Below, piece by piece: positions 46,065-58,065 of a DNA stretch of 64,000 nt (the stretch's first letter is position 1; each line of letters starts with the position of its first letter). The notes beneath the pieces were generated by a model that saw only the letters and a list, made by a program, of their open reading frames with translations, was not told the DNA's origin and did no database searches. The stretch is from Pardosa pseudoannulata (Eukaryota > Arthropoda > Arachnida > Araneae > Lycosidae): the NCBI GenBank assembly GCA_032207245.1, contig CM063505.1:175542827-175606826 (forward strand), written 5' to 3'. A program made the position numbers and the translations under genes.

Positions 46065-47531
46065 TGTATACTTAAGGCCGGAGCTAGTACTTGTGCAGTG
46101 CATGCATGTACGCATGAGATTAATAGCCGAAAGACGGCCCTGCGTGTGTATATATGTGTGTGTGTGTGTAAAAATTATAAATTTATAAATTATTTACATG
46201 TGCACTATGATGTTATTTATAAAATAAAATTTATAAATTACATCACTGACGCACATCACTTCCATGGTTTTAACATTTTTTACACAATTTTTTGCAGTAA
46301 GACGTCATTCCCTGAAATATCCCATTCTATACTTTTAAATCGTTCTCATTAAGATATTCTGCAATTAATTATACATTGTACCGTGCATGAATCCTTCAAA
46401 TATGTCATATTCTTCATTATTAAACTACAATTTCTATTCATTTTAAGTTTAATTTTCGATTGATCTTTATTAAACACTAAATGTTCAATATTCTATCACG
46501 AAGTTTCGCATGCAAAATTCCATGTAGGCCAAAACATTTTAATTAATCTGACAAAATAATGTTCTAAATTTAAATTACGCGAAACCAGGTCTCAAAATGC
46601 TTGTTCAGTTAACCATATTCTTAGTAATCGTCCCTAAATGTTGACATAAGACAAAATTTAATGATATTTATGGATTTTTGTAGCAATTATTCTATTCTAT
46701 ATAAACAAAATAAAGTATTTGTGTGAGCGTCTGCTGTAAACACGATTGCGCGCAAACGGTGAGAGCTACGTGAATGGAATTTGGTACAGATATTCAAAAC
46801 TAATCGAAGACGAATTCCTATTTGGCGTGTGGCTTCTGTTTTTTTTTATTTTTTAGCAATTTTTAACGTTTTTTTCACATCTAGCTTTTCAAACTCATGT
46901 CTGCATTAATAGGTACAAATTTGATACACTGTTACGTCATGTCATAGAGTATGTCGTAGAATTCATTTGATTCTATTTTTGAGAAGTCAATATATAAATA
47001 AAAATATCAGTTTATTGTTTATACACTTTGAAGTGAAGATTTTTCCATTGTTGAGTTGACACCAATTTGAGAAAAAGGCTATTTATGGGGCCATTATCAC
47101 AAATATTTAGAATTCAGTGTAGCATCTGTTTAAATAAAACTCTTTGCATGTGTGTGTAAGTTCTCTATGCACTCCTAAATTGGTGGAGTGACCTTGACGG
47201 GCTTTAATGCAGTTTAGAGTGCCCCATGGATCTGATTCTTTATCTGTATTTATCATCTCCAAGTATGCAAGAGTTTTTTGTTTAAGATAATTTTAAAACC
47301 TATATTCCCTTTCGTTTGCAAATGTAAATATTTGATACAACGCTATTGTGTATAAAATCTTTAGTATACTGTTTTTAAGTTTCAGAATGATTTAGCAAAC
47401 TTTCAAAATTGTTCTCCGTATGTTTAAAAATGAAAAAACTTGGTACATTCCGTGTACAAATTTCATCTATACTGTGTTTTTTATTATTTTAATACTTTCA
47501 GTTTATATTCATTTAGCTTGGATGTAAACTA

Positions 47532-48330
47532 CACTAGAACCTCGGTATAACGATCCCCTGAGGGACAACATCATACGGTCGTTGTAACGAATTGAAAAAA
47601 TAATTTAAAAAAAATTAGCAAAGAAATGATTCAACAGTACATACCTATAGAACACTTCTATTTATTTGTATTTCCATTACTGAATTTTTGAAAAAAGTCT
47701 TTGATTGAAGCCTGCTTCATGTTCATTTGGGAATTTTTCATTATCACTAGATTTTGAAAAATATCTTCAGAATTAAATTGTCCTTCAAAATATTGACGCA
47801 AGGCATTGATTGCATTGAAAGCTTATTTTTCGTTCATTTTTTCAATAGCTTGGATGATTTCTTCTCCGTCGTCGGAATTGCAGTTTTCTTCATTTCCGGT
47901 AATACGGGCAATAAAATCGTCCTCATTCAAATTTTTTTTCGCAGCACTGTAAAGTGTTGTCTACCGCAACTAACTCATCAAAAGACAATTGAAGATCCGG
48001 AAATTTGACACTGAGTAGCTGGGTCATTTCATTAGTGTCTGGAGTATCATTTACCTAGGACATCAATGTCGTACGTGACGAAAGGGTCCTTTAAGCAAAC
48101 ACAAAGAGAGGATTACAGGTTTCTTGAAATTACCCCACAGTACAATAATTTTAAAATTGCCCACTTGCTCATGAGTTCTGAGGTCTAAAATTGGCGGTCG
48201 CTCTAACGAAAAATAATACGCTTGGGATCGTTATAATGATTCGAAATTAACATTATTCCTATAGTAAAATAATTGGGACTTTTTAAGATGGTCATTCTAA
48301 TTAAGGGGTCGTTAAAAAGAGGTTCTACTG
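47532..48330 (-). mobile_element. pogo/Tigger-like transposon, internally deleted
   Basis: A 799-bp element flanked by TA (47530-47531, 48331-48332). Left end CACTAGAACCTCGGTATAAC; right end inward CAGTAGAACCTCTTTTTAAC. (C)AGTAGAACCTC with a TA target is typical of Tigger-like pogo elements. Minus-strand sequence between about 48010 and 47700 resembles the acidic transposase tail. Confidence 0.8.
47690..48010 (-). pseudogene. Tigger-like transposase C-terminal remnant
   Basis: On the minus strand one frame reads FDELVAVDNTLQCCEKN, then LNEDDFIARITG and AINALRQYFEGQFNSEDIF, with one stop before the last block. Acidic sequence followed by A...LR.(Y/F)FE.Q matches the tail after the DDE domain in Tigger-type transposases. 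No catalytic domain remains. It fits the orientation and boundaries of the enclosing TA-flanked element. Confidence 0.55.
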
Positions 48331-49677
48331 TATTAAGATTTATATCCATTATGCTCTTTATTGAATTTTTATTTATCTTATGTATGTTTATCACCACCAT
48401 TTTAAATGGCATGTTGGTACAATTGACGCCAAAAAAATATTACAAAAAACAAGGGAGCACCCCAAACTATATTTTCACCCTTGATGGACCTTCTTGATCC
48501 AGGCTCTTTTTACCGTTTTTGGAATGTATTTTGTTAATATCTTTAGATTAGCTATTCTGCTACTGATTTGAATTCCTTTTATTTATATTTTTTAACGTGC
48601 TAAACTATTTAAAACATTTTAAAGTAACTTAGCTTATTTGATAACGTATAAAAAGTGTGTTCAGATAATACAATTAGTCTTGTTTTTAGACCATATTTTG
48701 CTGGATTTATTTAATTTCATCCATTTTAATTTAGCTTATTTCTTTCATTTTGAATTCATTCAAGCCATTTCTTTTAATCTAAAATTTGGGCATCAATCTT
48801 GTTTTATTGTTATCAGCGTTATAGACTGAAAAATTATTTGACTTTTACATCACGGGAGTAATACTTTTATTTGTAGATCGATTTAGGGTACTGTAGCGTC
48901 TTGAGCTCTAATTGAGCTGGAAAAAGGATAGCGGAGGCCTACGTACAGACTAAAGATCTTTGCTAGAAACACAAAGTTGAAGTTATGATGAAGACAGATG
49001 AAAACGATGAATATCTACAAATGATGATCGTTACATGAATCAGCTTCCTAATCGGTTGGAGAGAAAAAAAGGGGGGGGACACTCTCAGTCGCTCACCTTG
49101 ACGCTGTCAGCCGATGAAGTTCACAGTAGACTCGATCGGTCAAAAACATTCCTGGCCCATGAACTGTGGTCTTTTTATATCGTTGTCCGATCGCAAATTT
49201 CCATCTCAGCTGATCGGACATCTCGTTGATGACATGGTGAGGAATCCGCTTGTAGAACTCTAGCCGGACAGGTGCAAGCCCGGTTCGAAGGTGAGTTTGC
49301 ACTAATCGGGAGCAATCTCGCAGATCATTAATCGATGTCTGTGGTCAAACATTTGGAGAACAAGGTGGGAAATTTTTTCTGCTTCCCTCACAATGTAGAG
49401 GATTTCTGTCGTATGAGACTCTTTCTGCTGGATGGCATTGAAACTAACACTGAAAATACTTCGCCAGCACCCTAATAAATTTCTCAGACAGAATGATTGA
49501 GATGGTCCTCAGTGTTAACAATCCTCTCTTCAGCATCCTATTCAGCGTCGTTTCACCAGGTAAAGAGGATATCAGTTCAAGTGCTCACAAAAGGCACGTT
49601 CGCTATTTTCACCTTATGCCGTTTTTTCTTACGGTCGTAGATAAGTCTATATCTGGAAATTTAATGTAACGAGAATT
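48331..49677. other. Intergenic; a moderately GC-rich stretch at 48890-49350
   Basis: The GC-richer stretch holds a G-run (49072-49079) and CCCGGTTCGAAGG, which is B-box-like, but I cannot find a matching A box. Open frames on both strands there lack motifs. I see no supportable gene. Confidence 0.4.
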
Positions 49678-49856
49678 CGTTACAGTATTTCCATATTGCA
49701 GTCGAGATACATCACAGACGACTTCCGCGTCACAATAACACCAGAAGTCATCAGAGAGGGCAATTTATGATACCAAATTCCCATCTATGGCGACATCTGA
49801 AGTCATTGTGAAGCAGAAGTTGCCTATGACATATCTCGACTGTAATATGGTAACAC
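49678..49856. repeat. Foldback element, ~50-bp inverted arms
   Basis: The left arm, 49678-49737 (CCATATTGCAGTCGAGATAC ... ACTTCCGCGTCACAAT), pairs with the right arm, 49803-49856, whose complement reads CCATATTACAGTCGAGATAT ... ACTTCTGCTTCACAAT. The spacer is about 65 bp. GTTAC occurs at the outer end of both arms. No coding content. It could be a small MITE or a structured transcript. Confidence 0.75.
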
Positions 49857-50126
49857 CTTTACTCTCTATAAATGATTTGACATAAACTTAAACGCTTTTT
49901 CATTAGTACAAAAACCGTCAAATGCAGTTTTTAAAAATATTTTTAGATTATATATTTTTAAGTTCATGATGGAAATTAAATAAATTCGTTATTCTTTTTA
50001 TAATAACGAGTTGTTTAATTTTTGAAATATATTATATTGTTAGTGTAATATAATCTAAAAACTAATTTGAATTTTAAAATAAATATACTTTTATTTGGGA
50101 AATTTAATCACTCTAGAGTATTATAA

Positions 50127-50745
50127 CACTAGATTTACAGACCGAACCAATTTGACTCATTAAATATTTGATCACTATATATACATAAAACTTTAATATC
50201 ACTTTTCAAAAACATACATTGGTTTTTAGTTAAGTAATAAAATATATGTAAACTTTCATTCCTCTTCCCTGCAGACCCCTTCATGCATTATCAAATGTGG
50301 TATACCTATTTTCTCGGTTGTGAGCCAATTTGATTCATAGAGTGTATATGAAAATAAATAAATATAGTAATAAATATAGTAAATATAAAGTATAAAGTAT
50401 ATAAAGTATAGTATAAAGTAAATACAGAGAAGAAGTTGAGAACACTTCCAATGACAGAAATTCATGCTACTGCCCCACGGAAAAATTGTCAAGTTCAACA
50501 ATCATGCAAAAGAAACAGATGTAGAAACCATTGTGCTAAATTGAATAGAAATGTTTGCGGAAAATGTGTTTCAGAAACAGATTTATGCTTAAAAAATATT
50601 TTTCATGAATTTTTTTGATAATAAACATTTTATTTAAATTAATTTGGAACTATTTTCCTTGCAAAAAACTTCAATTTTCTCGTATGAGTCAAATTGGCTC
50701 ACTTCAGTAAAAATAGGTATATGATAAACATCGGTAAATCTAGTG
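50127..50745. mobile_element. piggyBac-type element with CACTAG termini
   Basis: Left end CACTAGATTTACAGACCGA preceded by ATAA; right end inward CACTAGATTTACCGATG followed by TTAA (50746-50749). The motif CCAATTTGACTCAT, or close to it, occurs at 50146-50160 and 50323-50338 and inverted at 50685-50700. The sequences beside the last two also match in inverted orientation (TATACCTATTTT). The left TTAA seems mutated to ATAA. It shares CACTAGA..(n)..ACCGA with the MITE at 38470. Confidence 0.7.
50436..50618 (+). pseudogene. Possible piggyBac transposase C-terminal Cys-rich tail
   Basis: A 60-residue frame ending in NCQVQQSCKRNRCRNHCAK, then NVCGKCVSETDLC and a stop. The spacing of seven cysteines with a final (C)..C......(L)C resembles the cysteine-rich domain that terminates piggyBac transposases. 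The surrounding element has a TTAA-type right boundary. No DDE core is present. The match is looser than that of the copy at 35039-35257, so this is a cautious call. Confidence 0.45.
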
Positions 50746-50749
50746 TTAA

Positions 50750-51959
50750 AAAACGCTTGTAAAAATCATATTAACAGAAGCACAATATTCTTATTTTATT
50801 CCTAACAAAAATGTCTATTATAATGATGATTTTATACCACAAAATGTACTTTGAGAACTAGGGTGATTATGCATTTTGATGTTTCACAAATTATTTAACT
50901 TCGTTTTAAGATCTTAAGTTGTGATATCCAATTAAGATTCTTCAATGAGAAAATATTACTTCGTTATTCATGGCAATAATACTTAGTGAATAATAATCAT
51001 AGTTAAAAATTAAGATGGATAAGTTTCTTTACGGAATTTAGTCTTACCCTGCAGTTGCCTGTGATTTCTTTTTCTTTGCTACAGTGGTGAAGTTGCGGAG
51101 AAAACGAATTTACAGAAATGGTCTGTGACAGCTATTTCCGTTACCCGTTGATTTACAATTTGTCCCTGGAAAAAAAACAAGTAATTCCACAAATTTCATT
51201 TAATAGTTTTCCTAATAGGATAAGGTTACAGAAAATATGAACTGATGCTTCATTGTTTGAGATTAGTGAATAATACAAACTAACAACAAAATTATCTTAC
51301 ACTGTTAAAACTAGATACTTAAAAATGAGCAAAATTTATTCATTTCCCAGGACATTGAGATCTTATGATAGCCCCTAATTCTTCGGTCTTAAATATGAGA
51401 AATTCTTGTACTCATTTTTTAATAGACAAATTTCAGAAATGCTTGTACTGTTCTTTGTTTTTTAGTACCTATAAGAACTCAAATATAAGTAGATAAACTT
51501 GAAATAAAACAAATGTACTCATTTCTGAATACATTTGTAAACTCAAATAAATATAATTTCAAATATATGAGCTAAATGTACTCATTTACGAGTACATTAA
51601 TGAGCTGACCCTGAGTATATTTGATTTTTTAAAAATGTAAACTCTATATGCTCGTGTAATTTTGTTACATTCAAAATAAAATTAGAAACATGTTATGGAA
51701 ATCATACTTTGAAAGTACAAACGTTTCTCATAAAAACCAAAATAAAACCTTGCATGAAATATGATTTAAACTTAAGTCTTGAGCCAGCGTGGAGAATTAA
51801 GATCTTTAGCGTTTCTGAATCCCTTATTTTGAAGCCTTCTTCATTTTAAGCTTTCTTCATAATTTTCATATTTTAGTATATCCCTGTTATTAGATAATTA
51901 TAATGTATTAATATCTATGTGTGTGTATATAAATAATCAGAGAGATATATAGGTATATA
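50750..51959. other. AT-rich intergenic, no gene seen
   Basis: No motif-bearing frame. Around 51330-51640 the words TACTCATTT and GAGTACATT recur in both orientations several times, probably chance in AT-rich DNA or a decayed repeat. Confidence 0.4.
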
Positions 51960-52092
51960 CATACACATATCTATCTATCTATCTCTATATATATAATATA
52001 TATTATATATATATATATATGTGTGTGTGTATATATATGTATATATATATGTGTGTGTGTGTGTATATATATGTGTGTATATATATATATAT

Positions 52093-52173
<81 letters not shown>

Positions 52174-52185
52174 GAGAGAGAGAGG
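51960..52185. repeat. Large compound AT/GT/GA microsatellite
   Basis: About 225 bp of (ATCT)n, (AT)n and alternating (GT)n/(AT)n, then a long (AT)n tract (52100-52169) ending in (GA)n. Frames of alternating Tyr/Ile and His/Thr on both strands come from this repeat and are not proteins. Confidence 0.95.
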
Positions 52186-53038
52186 GAGATGGACAGTTAG
52201 ACATGTATGTGTATATACACAATGAGAAATTAACTAGTTTTGCAATTTTCTTTATTTTTCACAAATGGCAAATTTATGAAGAAGAAGGTAATTGAATAAT
52301 TGCATATAAAAAGCAGGAAAATATGAATTTGTAAAATTTTAATTTGTGGTACCAATTGAAATGTTTAATTTGTAAAAATAGCTAACTAAAGTTACTACAG
52401 TTATAGTTCATCTTTCTCGAAACCGACGACAATGATTACGTAATAAAAATTATCCGCAAGTTTAAGATTTTGGCTTCATTTGGCTGTAGTTGGCAGGCTG
52501 CCCTACAAAAGTTTAGAAATGCTAAACACATTAAAACAGCCTATTTTTTGACGAGCAACCTATTAAAGTTTTTCGTTTCTTCACAATTTACTTCAAATGT
52601 TCTCTTTCTAGCGTGCCTGACTAAATTAGATAATTATCATACAGTCTAAATACCAGACAAAATTAGATTAGAGTCTCCAAACTTTCCATGTTGTTCCTTA
52701 GCTAGCCCACTGCACTTTATACAGAAAAGTTGTAGTTTTTGTTGTATACAAAATTCCTTCCTTTTTAGGAAGGAATAAAAAAGAACTAAGTAAATATTTT
52801 GAAAAAAAATGGATATTAAATTTAACATGGGAAAACTAAAGCAAATGGACGATATATTAAATCAGAATTATTCGTTCATTTTCTCAACTTTTGTTAATTG
52901 ATAGAGAAGTATATAGATCACATATTTACTTTTTCTTCCTTTATATATAAGGACAAGACGAATAGATAAATTATTTTTAAAATACAATTTCTACATACTA
53001 TATGTGTAATTGATGATGAGTTATGTAAATGTAAAGTT

Positions 53039-53475
53039 GTCTTTTATTTGACAACTGTAATGCGTAAAATGTATAAAATAAAAGGTACTTTAGGAAAATG
53101 TAGTACACATTTTATATTAAATTTTGCAACTAAAAATACATGTGCTAACTGTCTTTAATTTGACAACTGTAATGCGCAAAATCTATAAAATAAAAGGTAC
53201 TTTATGAAAATATAGTACACATTTTATATTAAATTCTGCAACTAAAAATACATGTGCTGTCTTTTATTTGACAACTGTAATGTGTAAAATGTATAAAATA
53301 AAAGGTACTTTAGGAAAATATAGTACACATTTTATATTAAATTCTGCAGCTAAAAATACATGTGCTGTCTTTTATTTGACAACTGTAATGTGTAAAATGT
53401 ATAAAATAAAAGGTACTTTAGGAAAATATAGTACACATTTTATATTAAATTCTGCAACTAAAAATACATGTTCTA
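53039..53475. repeat. Tandem array, ~108-bp unit, four copies
   Basis: Units beginning GTCTTT at 53039, 53151, 53259 and 53367. The first spacing is 112, the next two 108. All contain TTTGACAACTGTAATG and AAAGGTACTTTA, then TAGTACACATTTTATATTAA. The period is a multiple of three, so one frame stays open across copies, but the product is compositionally AT-driven and I regard it as non-coding. Confidence 0.92.
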
Positions 53476-53479
53476 ATTA

Positions 53480-54677
53480 AAATATAAACGATATCGTATA
53501 AAATATGCGTGAAAAATATGTAATGTAGAATGCATAATACAATGTAATACTATAAGAATAATGTAAATATTATAACGTAAAATAATAAGAATGAGATATG
53601 CTGATACCGACATTTACATTTACATAATATTTACATAATATGAGATATTATGTAAATATTTATGCTGATGGGGATGCTTATAATGTAAAATAATAAAAGA
53701 TAAAAATTGGATAGTGTATTAAAATTAAGACTGAATTTAAATAAATTAATAAAATTAAAACTTTAATCTGAAATTTCAATAATAAAATTATGTAAAATGT
53801 TTGTAATGATGTATTATAATAATTATAGAAAATTTATAAAAAAATTAAGAAATAATGGAATATATGCTTAAAAAATGTAACAGAAAAAATTATTTAAGTT
53901 GATTTGAAATTGAATCTATTGATGTAAGCAATCTTGAAAATGCTACAATATTACAGTAGTATGTACGAACAGCAGAAATATTCTAAAAAAAGTTTAGCGG
54001 GTGTGTGGATGTAGCAGGTAACTATGGCATTTGCAACCATAAACCCCCTTTGGGAGTTGGATTTGGTCCTGGCAATCAGTCAGACAGTTTAAAAACCAGC
54101 ATTAACTTTTTATGTCAATGGCTACTAAAGCCTAATAACGTGATAAAAAAAATACCATGATAAAGTGTATATCTGAGGCATTAAATTACTTATAAGAAAA
54201 CTTCAGTATCAAGGATCAGTCAATAAAAATGTTTGACATCTTTATACTTATCCATTCTAAAATTTAAGACACATATTGTGAGATTGATTTATGAATGTTT
54301 TAAATAAATGTACTTGATGTATCAATAGTTTTGATAATTTTCATAGGTTTAATTGTTTCTTTGTATGGATCAAAGGAAGTATTTCATTGGTGAGAAAATT
54401 CAGTCTTCAAATTTTAATAAAACACTTATTTTGACTATGTCGGTATCAGTTTTGAAAACTTTTAGTTCATCAGTACTTACGTACAAGGAAACTTTAATTT
54501 GACACTTTAAACATTCTATTCGCCCTAATTATATTTTAACTAGTTTTTTCGTGACATGAAACAACAAAAGAAATGAAATTTAACCTACTTGTATCTCAAT
54601 AAGAACTTAAATTTTTTTGAGAATATATAAGATACAATTGATAATAGCAGTGAACAAAATACTGATTCAAATAGAAG
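53480..54677. other. AT-rich intergenic, no gene seen
   Basis: AT-rich sequence with short internal duplications such as ATTTACATAATATTTACATAATA near 53615-53650. A better-balanced stretch at 53995-54100 (GTGTGTGGATGTAGCAGGTA ... CCCCTTTGGGAG) may be another repeat fragment. Confidence 0.4.
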
Positions 54678-54831
54678 ATGGCCGAATAAGCAGCACGCTG
54701 CTTTTCAATACCGGAGTTCAAATTCCACAGTAGGCATGGATGTTTGTGCCGGCTCGGAATCTGCTTTAAGCAGTAGGTACCGGTCTCATTACCCTTAGAG
54801 TAGCAAAAAATAGACTGCAGTGCTCAAAACC
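54678..54831 (+). repeat. tRNA-derived SINE, family A
   Basis: A box TGGCCGAATAAGC, B box GAGTTCAAATTCC, body AAGCAGTAGGTACCGGTCTC and AGACTGCAGTGCTCAAAACC. Confidence 0.75.
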
Positions 54832-55224
54832 AGACAACTAAAATATACTTTCAAAGCCTTTAAAGGGATATATAAAGGGAAATTCTGATGACGCATCACA
54901 CAGTTAATTTTTTTTTTACAAAATATCTGTAATTAAATAGGTGTAAAAGAAAGTCGTGTGTTCTAAGTAGATTTGTTTTCCTAGTAGAGTATTTTTACTT
55001 CCAAATGAACTAAAAAACTTATGGTTAAAGAAGGGGTTATATGCCTCATTGCATCACAGGGTGTTTTGAACAATTATTTTAATCTCAGTTTTTGTGTTAC
55101 TCTAAGATTTTTTTAAAATTTGTTTGCTTCAATCTTAAGCTACTTTATTTTGGGAGTACATAAAAAATGGTTTTAAGTGGTTTGCGTTGTATTTGAGATT
55201 TAGTTTAATGCTAAGTTCATCCAA

Positions 55225-56030
55225 ATCCTATGAAGAGACTTCTTTACAAGCACAACAACCTCTTATATGTTATGGCTGCCTCAACCACACGCTCCCCCCA
55301 GCGTCTTTTATTATTCCTCTCAAATTCCTGATTTTTAAAGTATTTAAATCTTTTTCTACATTTTCCAACCATCTAGTCGAGGATTTTCCTTTAGCCCGAG
55401 ATCCCTCGGGTTTTTTAAATGTTAAAATTTTTGTGGGATTATTATCTGGGCATCTCCCGAAATGGCCAATCCATCTTAATTGGTTACTACAGATGATTTG
55501 TGTAAACCTGTGGTTGTCTACAATTCAAAATTATATCTGGCTCTCCAACGTTCTTCTTCCTACACTGGACCAAGATTACTCTGAGGATTTTTCTCTCATA
55601 CATATCTAGTGATTGTTATGTATCTTTGTTTATGGTCCATGTTTCACTGGGATAGAGTAAAACAGGTCTTATAAGAATCTTGTAAATTTTTAATTTAGTT
55701 TTGCGCCTAATAAGATTCGATTTTAATTATTTTTTCAGCCCCAAATTGTATTTATTAGACATTTTGATTCAGTTATCAATTTCTGATTTTAGTTTATTTT
55801 TGTCGTTAATAATTGCTCCAAGGTTTTTAAATTCATTCACTTTTTCAAAAGTGTAGCCATTAATGCACATAGGGTTAGAATAATTTACAACAGAGGATGA
55901 GAATTCGATAAATTTGGTTTTGTCTTCCTTAACAGTGAAGTCGAATTTTGTGCCAGAAGATTCAAGTGTTGAACAAGCCTCCTTTACTGTCTTCTCTGAT
56001 CTTCCGATAATAGCAATGTCATTGTGAGAA
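55225..56030 (-). pseudogene. Degraded LINE reverse transcriptase, C-terminal half
   Basis: On the minus strand I read HNDIAIIGRSEKTV, KFDFTVKEDKTKFIEFSS, TFEKVNEFKNLGAIIND, RRKTKLKIYKILIRPVLLY and SETWTINK. These match the thumb and post-RT region of RTE/Jockey-type proteins (F.YLG ... TK..IYKTLIRPV..YGSETW). Past several stops the sequence still shows the charged ...RWGERVVEAA end of these proteins. Multiple nonsense codons show an old insertion. Confidence 0.8.
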
Positions 56031-56365
56031 AGCCTGTACTAAGTCCAATAGACTTCGTTGCAATATGAAACTTCTCTTGAACTGGGAACCAGGAGGGATG
56101 AAAGCGAACTAAATCTAATGAAGGATTTAAACCTCCAGACAGCCTTTCATTTAATGAGTATCGCAAGGGTGAAAGAACGACTTTTCTCAAGTAGGTCCTT
56201 ATAATTTAGAAGCGGGGATCAAGCAGCAGATCCCCATGTTTGGCCTGCCACTTCCAGAGGTACTGTTTGGGAACTGAGGACATTGTGACCACAAACCTAT
56301 TTTACTTGCAGCAGCCGTCTTTAATGACGAAGGGAGATCTTTGGCCGGTTCGAGCCACGATCCCG

Positions 56366-56640
56366 TTACGCCTCTGGTTCTGAAATCACTGCCTTTGATG
56401 ACTGGGCTACGTGACTTCCAGCATTTATAGTTATGCCTATAGGTTTTGAAAGTAATGCTAAATTTTTCAACCTTTTGTGATCAGTTCCAATACTAAGAAG
56501 TGTTTTATATATTTTCATGGTTAAAAATGATCTTTCAATATTTGCAGTGGAAACTAGTAATTCATGCATATTTGTATAAGTTTAAAAAATATTGTAATGC
56601 TTTCACTGAAGGCATTTCAGGAAGGGTCCAGATCCCCCAG
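56366..56640 (-). pseudogene. hAT transposase dimerisation fragment, second locus
   Basis: The frame from 56569 reads ELLVSTANIERSFLTMKIYK, then LKNLALLSKPIGI. This matches the hAT/zinc finger MYM C-terminal motif (STA..ERSFS.MK.IKT.LRS ... L..LALL.I). The frame then runs into the sequence CAGAGGCGTAACGGGA, itself hAT-end-like, where a stop appears. It is an isolated fragment with no recognisable element boundary on the right. Confidence 0.65.
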
Positions 56641-57320
56641 ACCCTTTCCATTCAAACGTCCTTGATACACAATTTCTTCTTTGACAGGATGTCCATATAT
56701 ATTTTCAATTTTTAATCCAATGCATGTTCCATTACCATTTGTTTAATCTTTAACTGTCAATATGCGGTTTTTCTCCCCAAAGTATTTTCACCTATCTAAA
56801 AAAATATTTTGTCCTTTTCTTCATATCTTCCTACAGCTGAGTATCGATATCACTTACTGAGTTGCAAGCTAGCAAAAAAATGAATCAAAATGAACAATTG
56901 GAAATTATTTTATCGATCAAAATATTCCACAATAGTTAAAGGTTAAATACATCAGAGTTCTTGTGAGATTTGAAAACTGATTCAGCTCAACTAACATCTA
57001 AAATTAATCCCCCCGATAACATATAAAATGCCCCCTGTCCTTATATTCGAAAGTCGAACCTTTTTTTCAGCGATGTGAACGGGCGAAAAATAGCTATCAA
57101 TTTTTATTTGCTAATTATGTTAACTTTCACAAGAAGGATAATTATTTTACTTTATATTAAGTAAACGGATCACGGATCCCCAAAATTTGACCACGTATCT
57201 ATAAATGTGTATTTGCAAGCCATAGACCATTAAGTTATTTGTAAATGCGTGATTTAACGATGTGTCTACATCAAAGAACTTTGCTTTGAGAAATGAACTT
57301 CGCTTATGTAGAGACAAAGG

Positions 57321-58065
57321 TGTTGTCTTCCCCGGAATCACTATGTCTAGACTTTTGTGCCCTACACTAGCGGAACAACAGACCAGACAACCGGGTTCCC
57401 AGACAGACAGCCAGAAAGATGACCATCGGAACCACTATGGGATGCTGCGACGTTGGATCTTCGCCGACACGAAATTGCGGAGACTCCCGAGTTTGCGGCC
57501 GGTGATTGCTTAACCCAGACCAATCCTGTTGGTTGAAGGCGAGGTCACCGCCAGACGATCCAATAATGAAATTATGGGTGCGACCCCCTCTCTTAGAGGC
57601 CCCTCCCCTAGAAAAGAGACGAGATAAGATTTTTTTAAAGAAGTAGTTAGTTAGCTAGCAACCAGCTAATTCGGAGGTCGTCTTGACCAGTCTCTCTATC
57701 GGAGAGTTTCATTAGCTAAAATCCCACCTTGGGATCTTTTCTTTTGAGAGTTAGCTACAGTCAGCTAACTCGGTCGTCTTGACCAGTCTCTCCATCGGAG
57801 AGTTTTTTTCTAGCGAAAATCCCACCTCGGGATATATCTCTTGTTGGGATTGATAACGAGACCCTGTGCATTGGGTTTTCTTTTAACATAATTCTCTTCA
57901 GGATTGATTGCATATTCCTCTTAGGAACTCTGTGTTTTGATATTCTTCGAAGAAACCCATTGTTATTTCAACTTATCTCATCTAATTGAGTGTACTGTCT
58001 ACTTAATTACTTCAGAGAACTTTCGCTCGAGCTACCGAATTGTTTTTTCTGTCGGATCGCCAACA
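57321..58065 (+). repeat. Possible LTR with internal 96-bp duplication
   Basis: The block starts TGTTGTCTTCC and ends GATCGCCAACA, giving TGTTG...CAACA as short inverted ends. It has higher GC than its flanks. Inside, GGTCGTCTTGACCAGTCTCT repeats at a 96-bp spacing (57676 and 57772), and CCCACCT(T/C)GGGAT follows each copy. No target duplication and no second LTR were found. Another class of GC-rich repeat is possible. Confidence 0.4.

Noticed and set aside
49093..49302. Pair of opposed frames in a GC-richer stretch
   Set aside because: No motif and no splice context; the frames mirror each other as expected from composition.
51971..52295. Open frames of alternating Tyr/Ile and His/Thr on both strands
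   Set aside because: They are translations of the AT/GT microsatellite and carry no protein signal.
53268..53480. 70-codon frame with an internal peptide repeat
   Set aside because: Produced by a 108-bp tandem array whose period is divisible by three; AT-driven composition.
9090..54831. tRNA genes suggested by B-box sequences such as GGGTTCAAATCC
   Set aside because: Each is attached to a shared non-tRNA body, occurs in dispersed copies and lacks a full cloverleaf; called SINEs instead.
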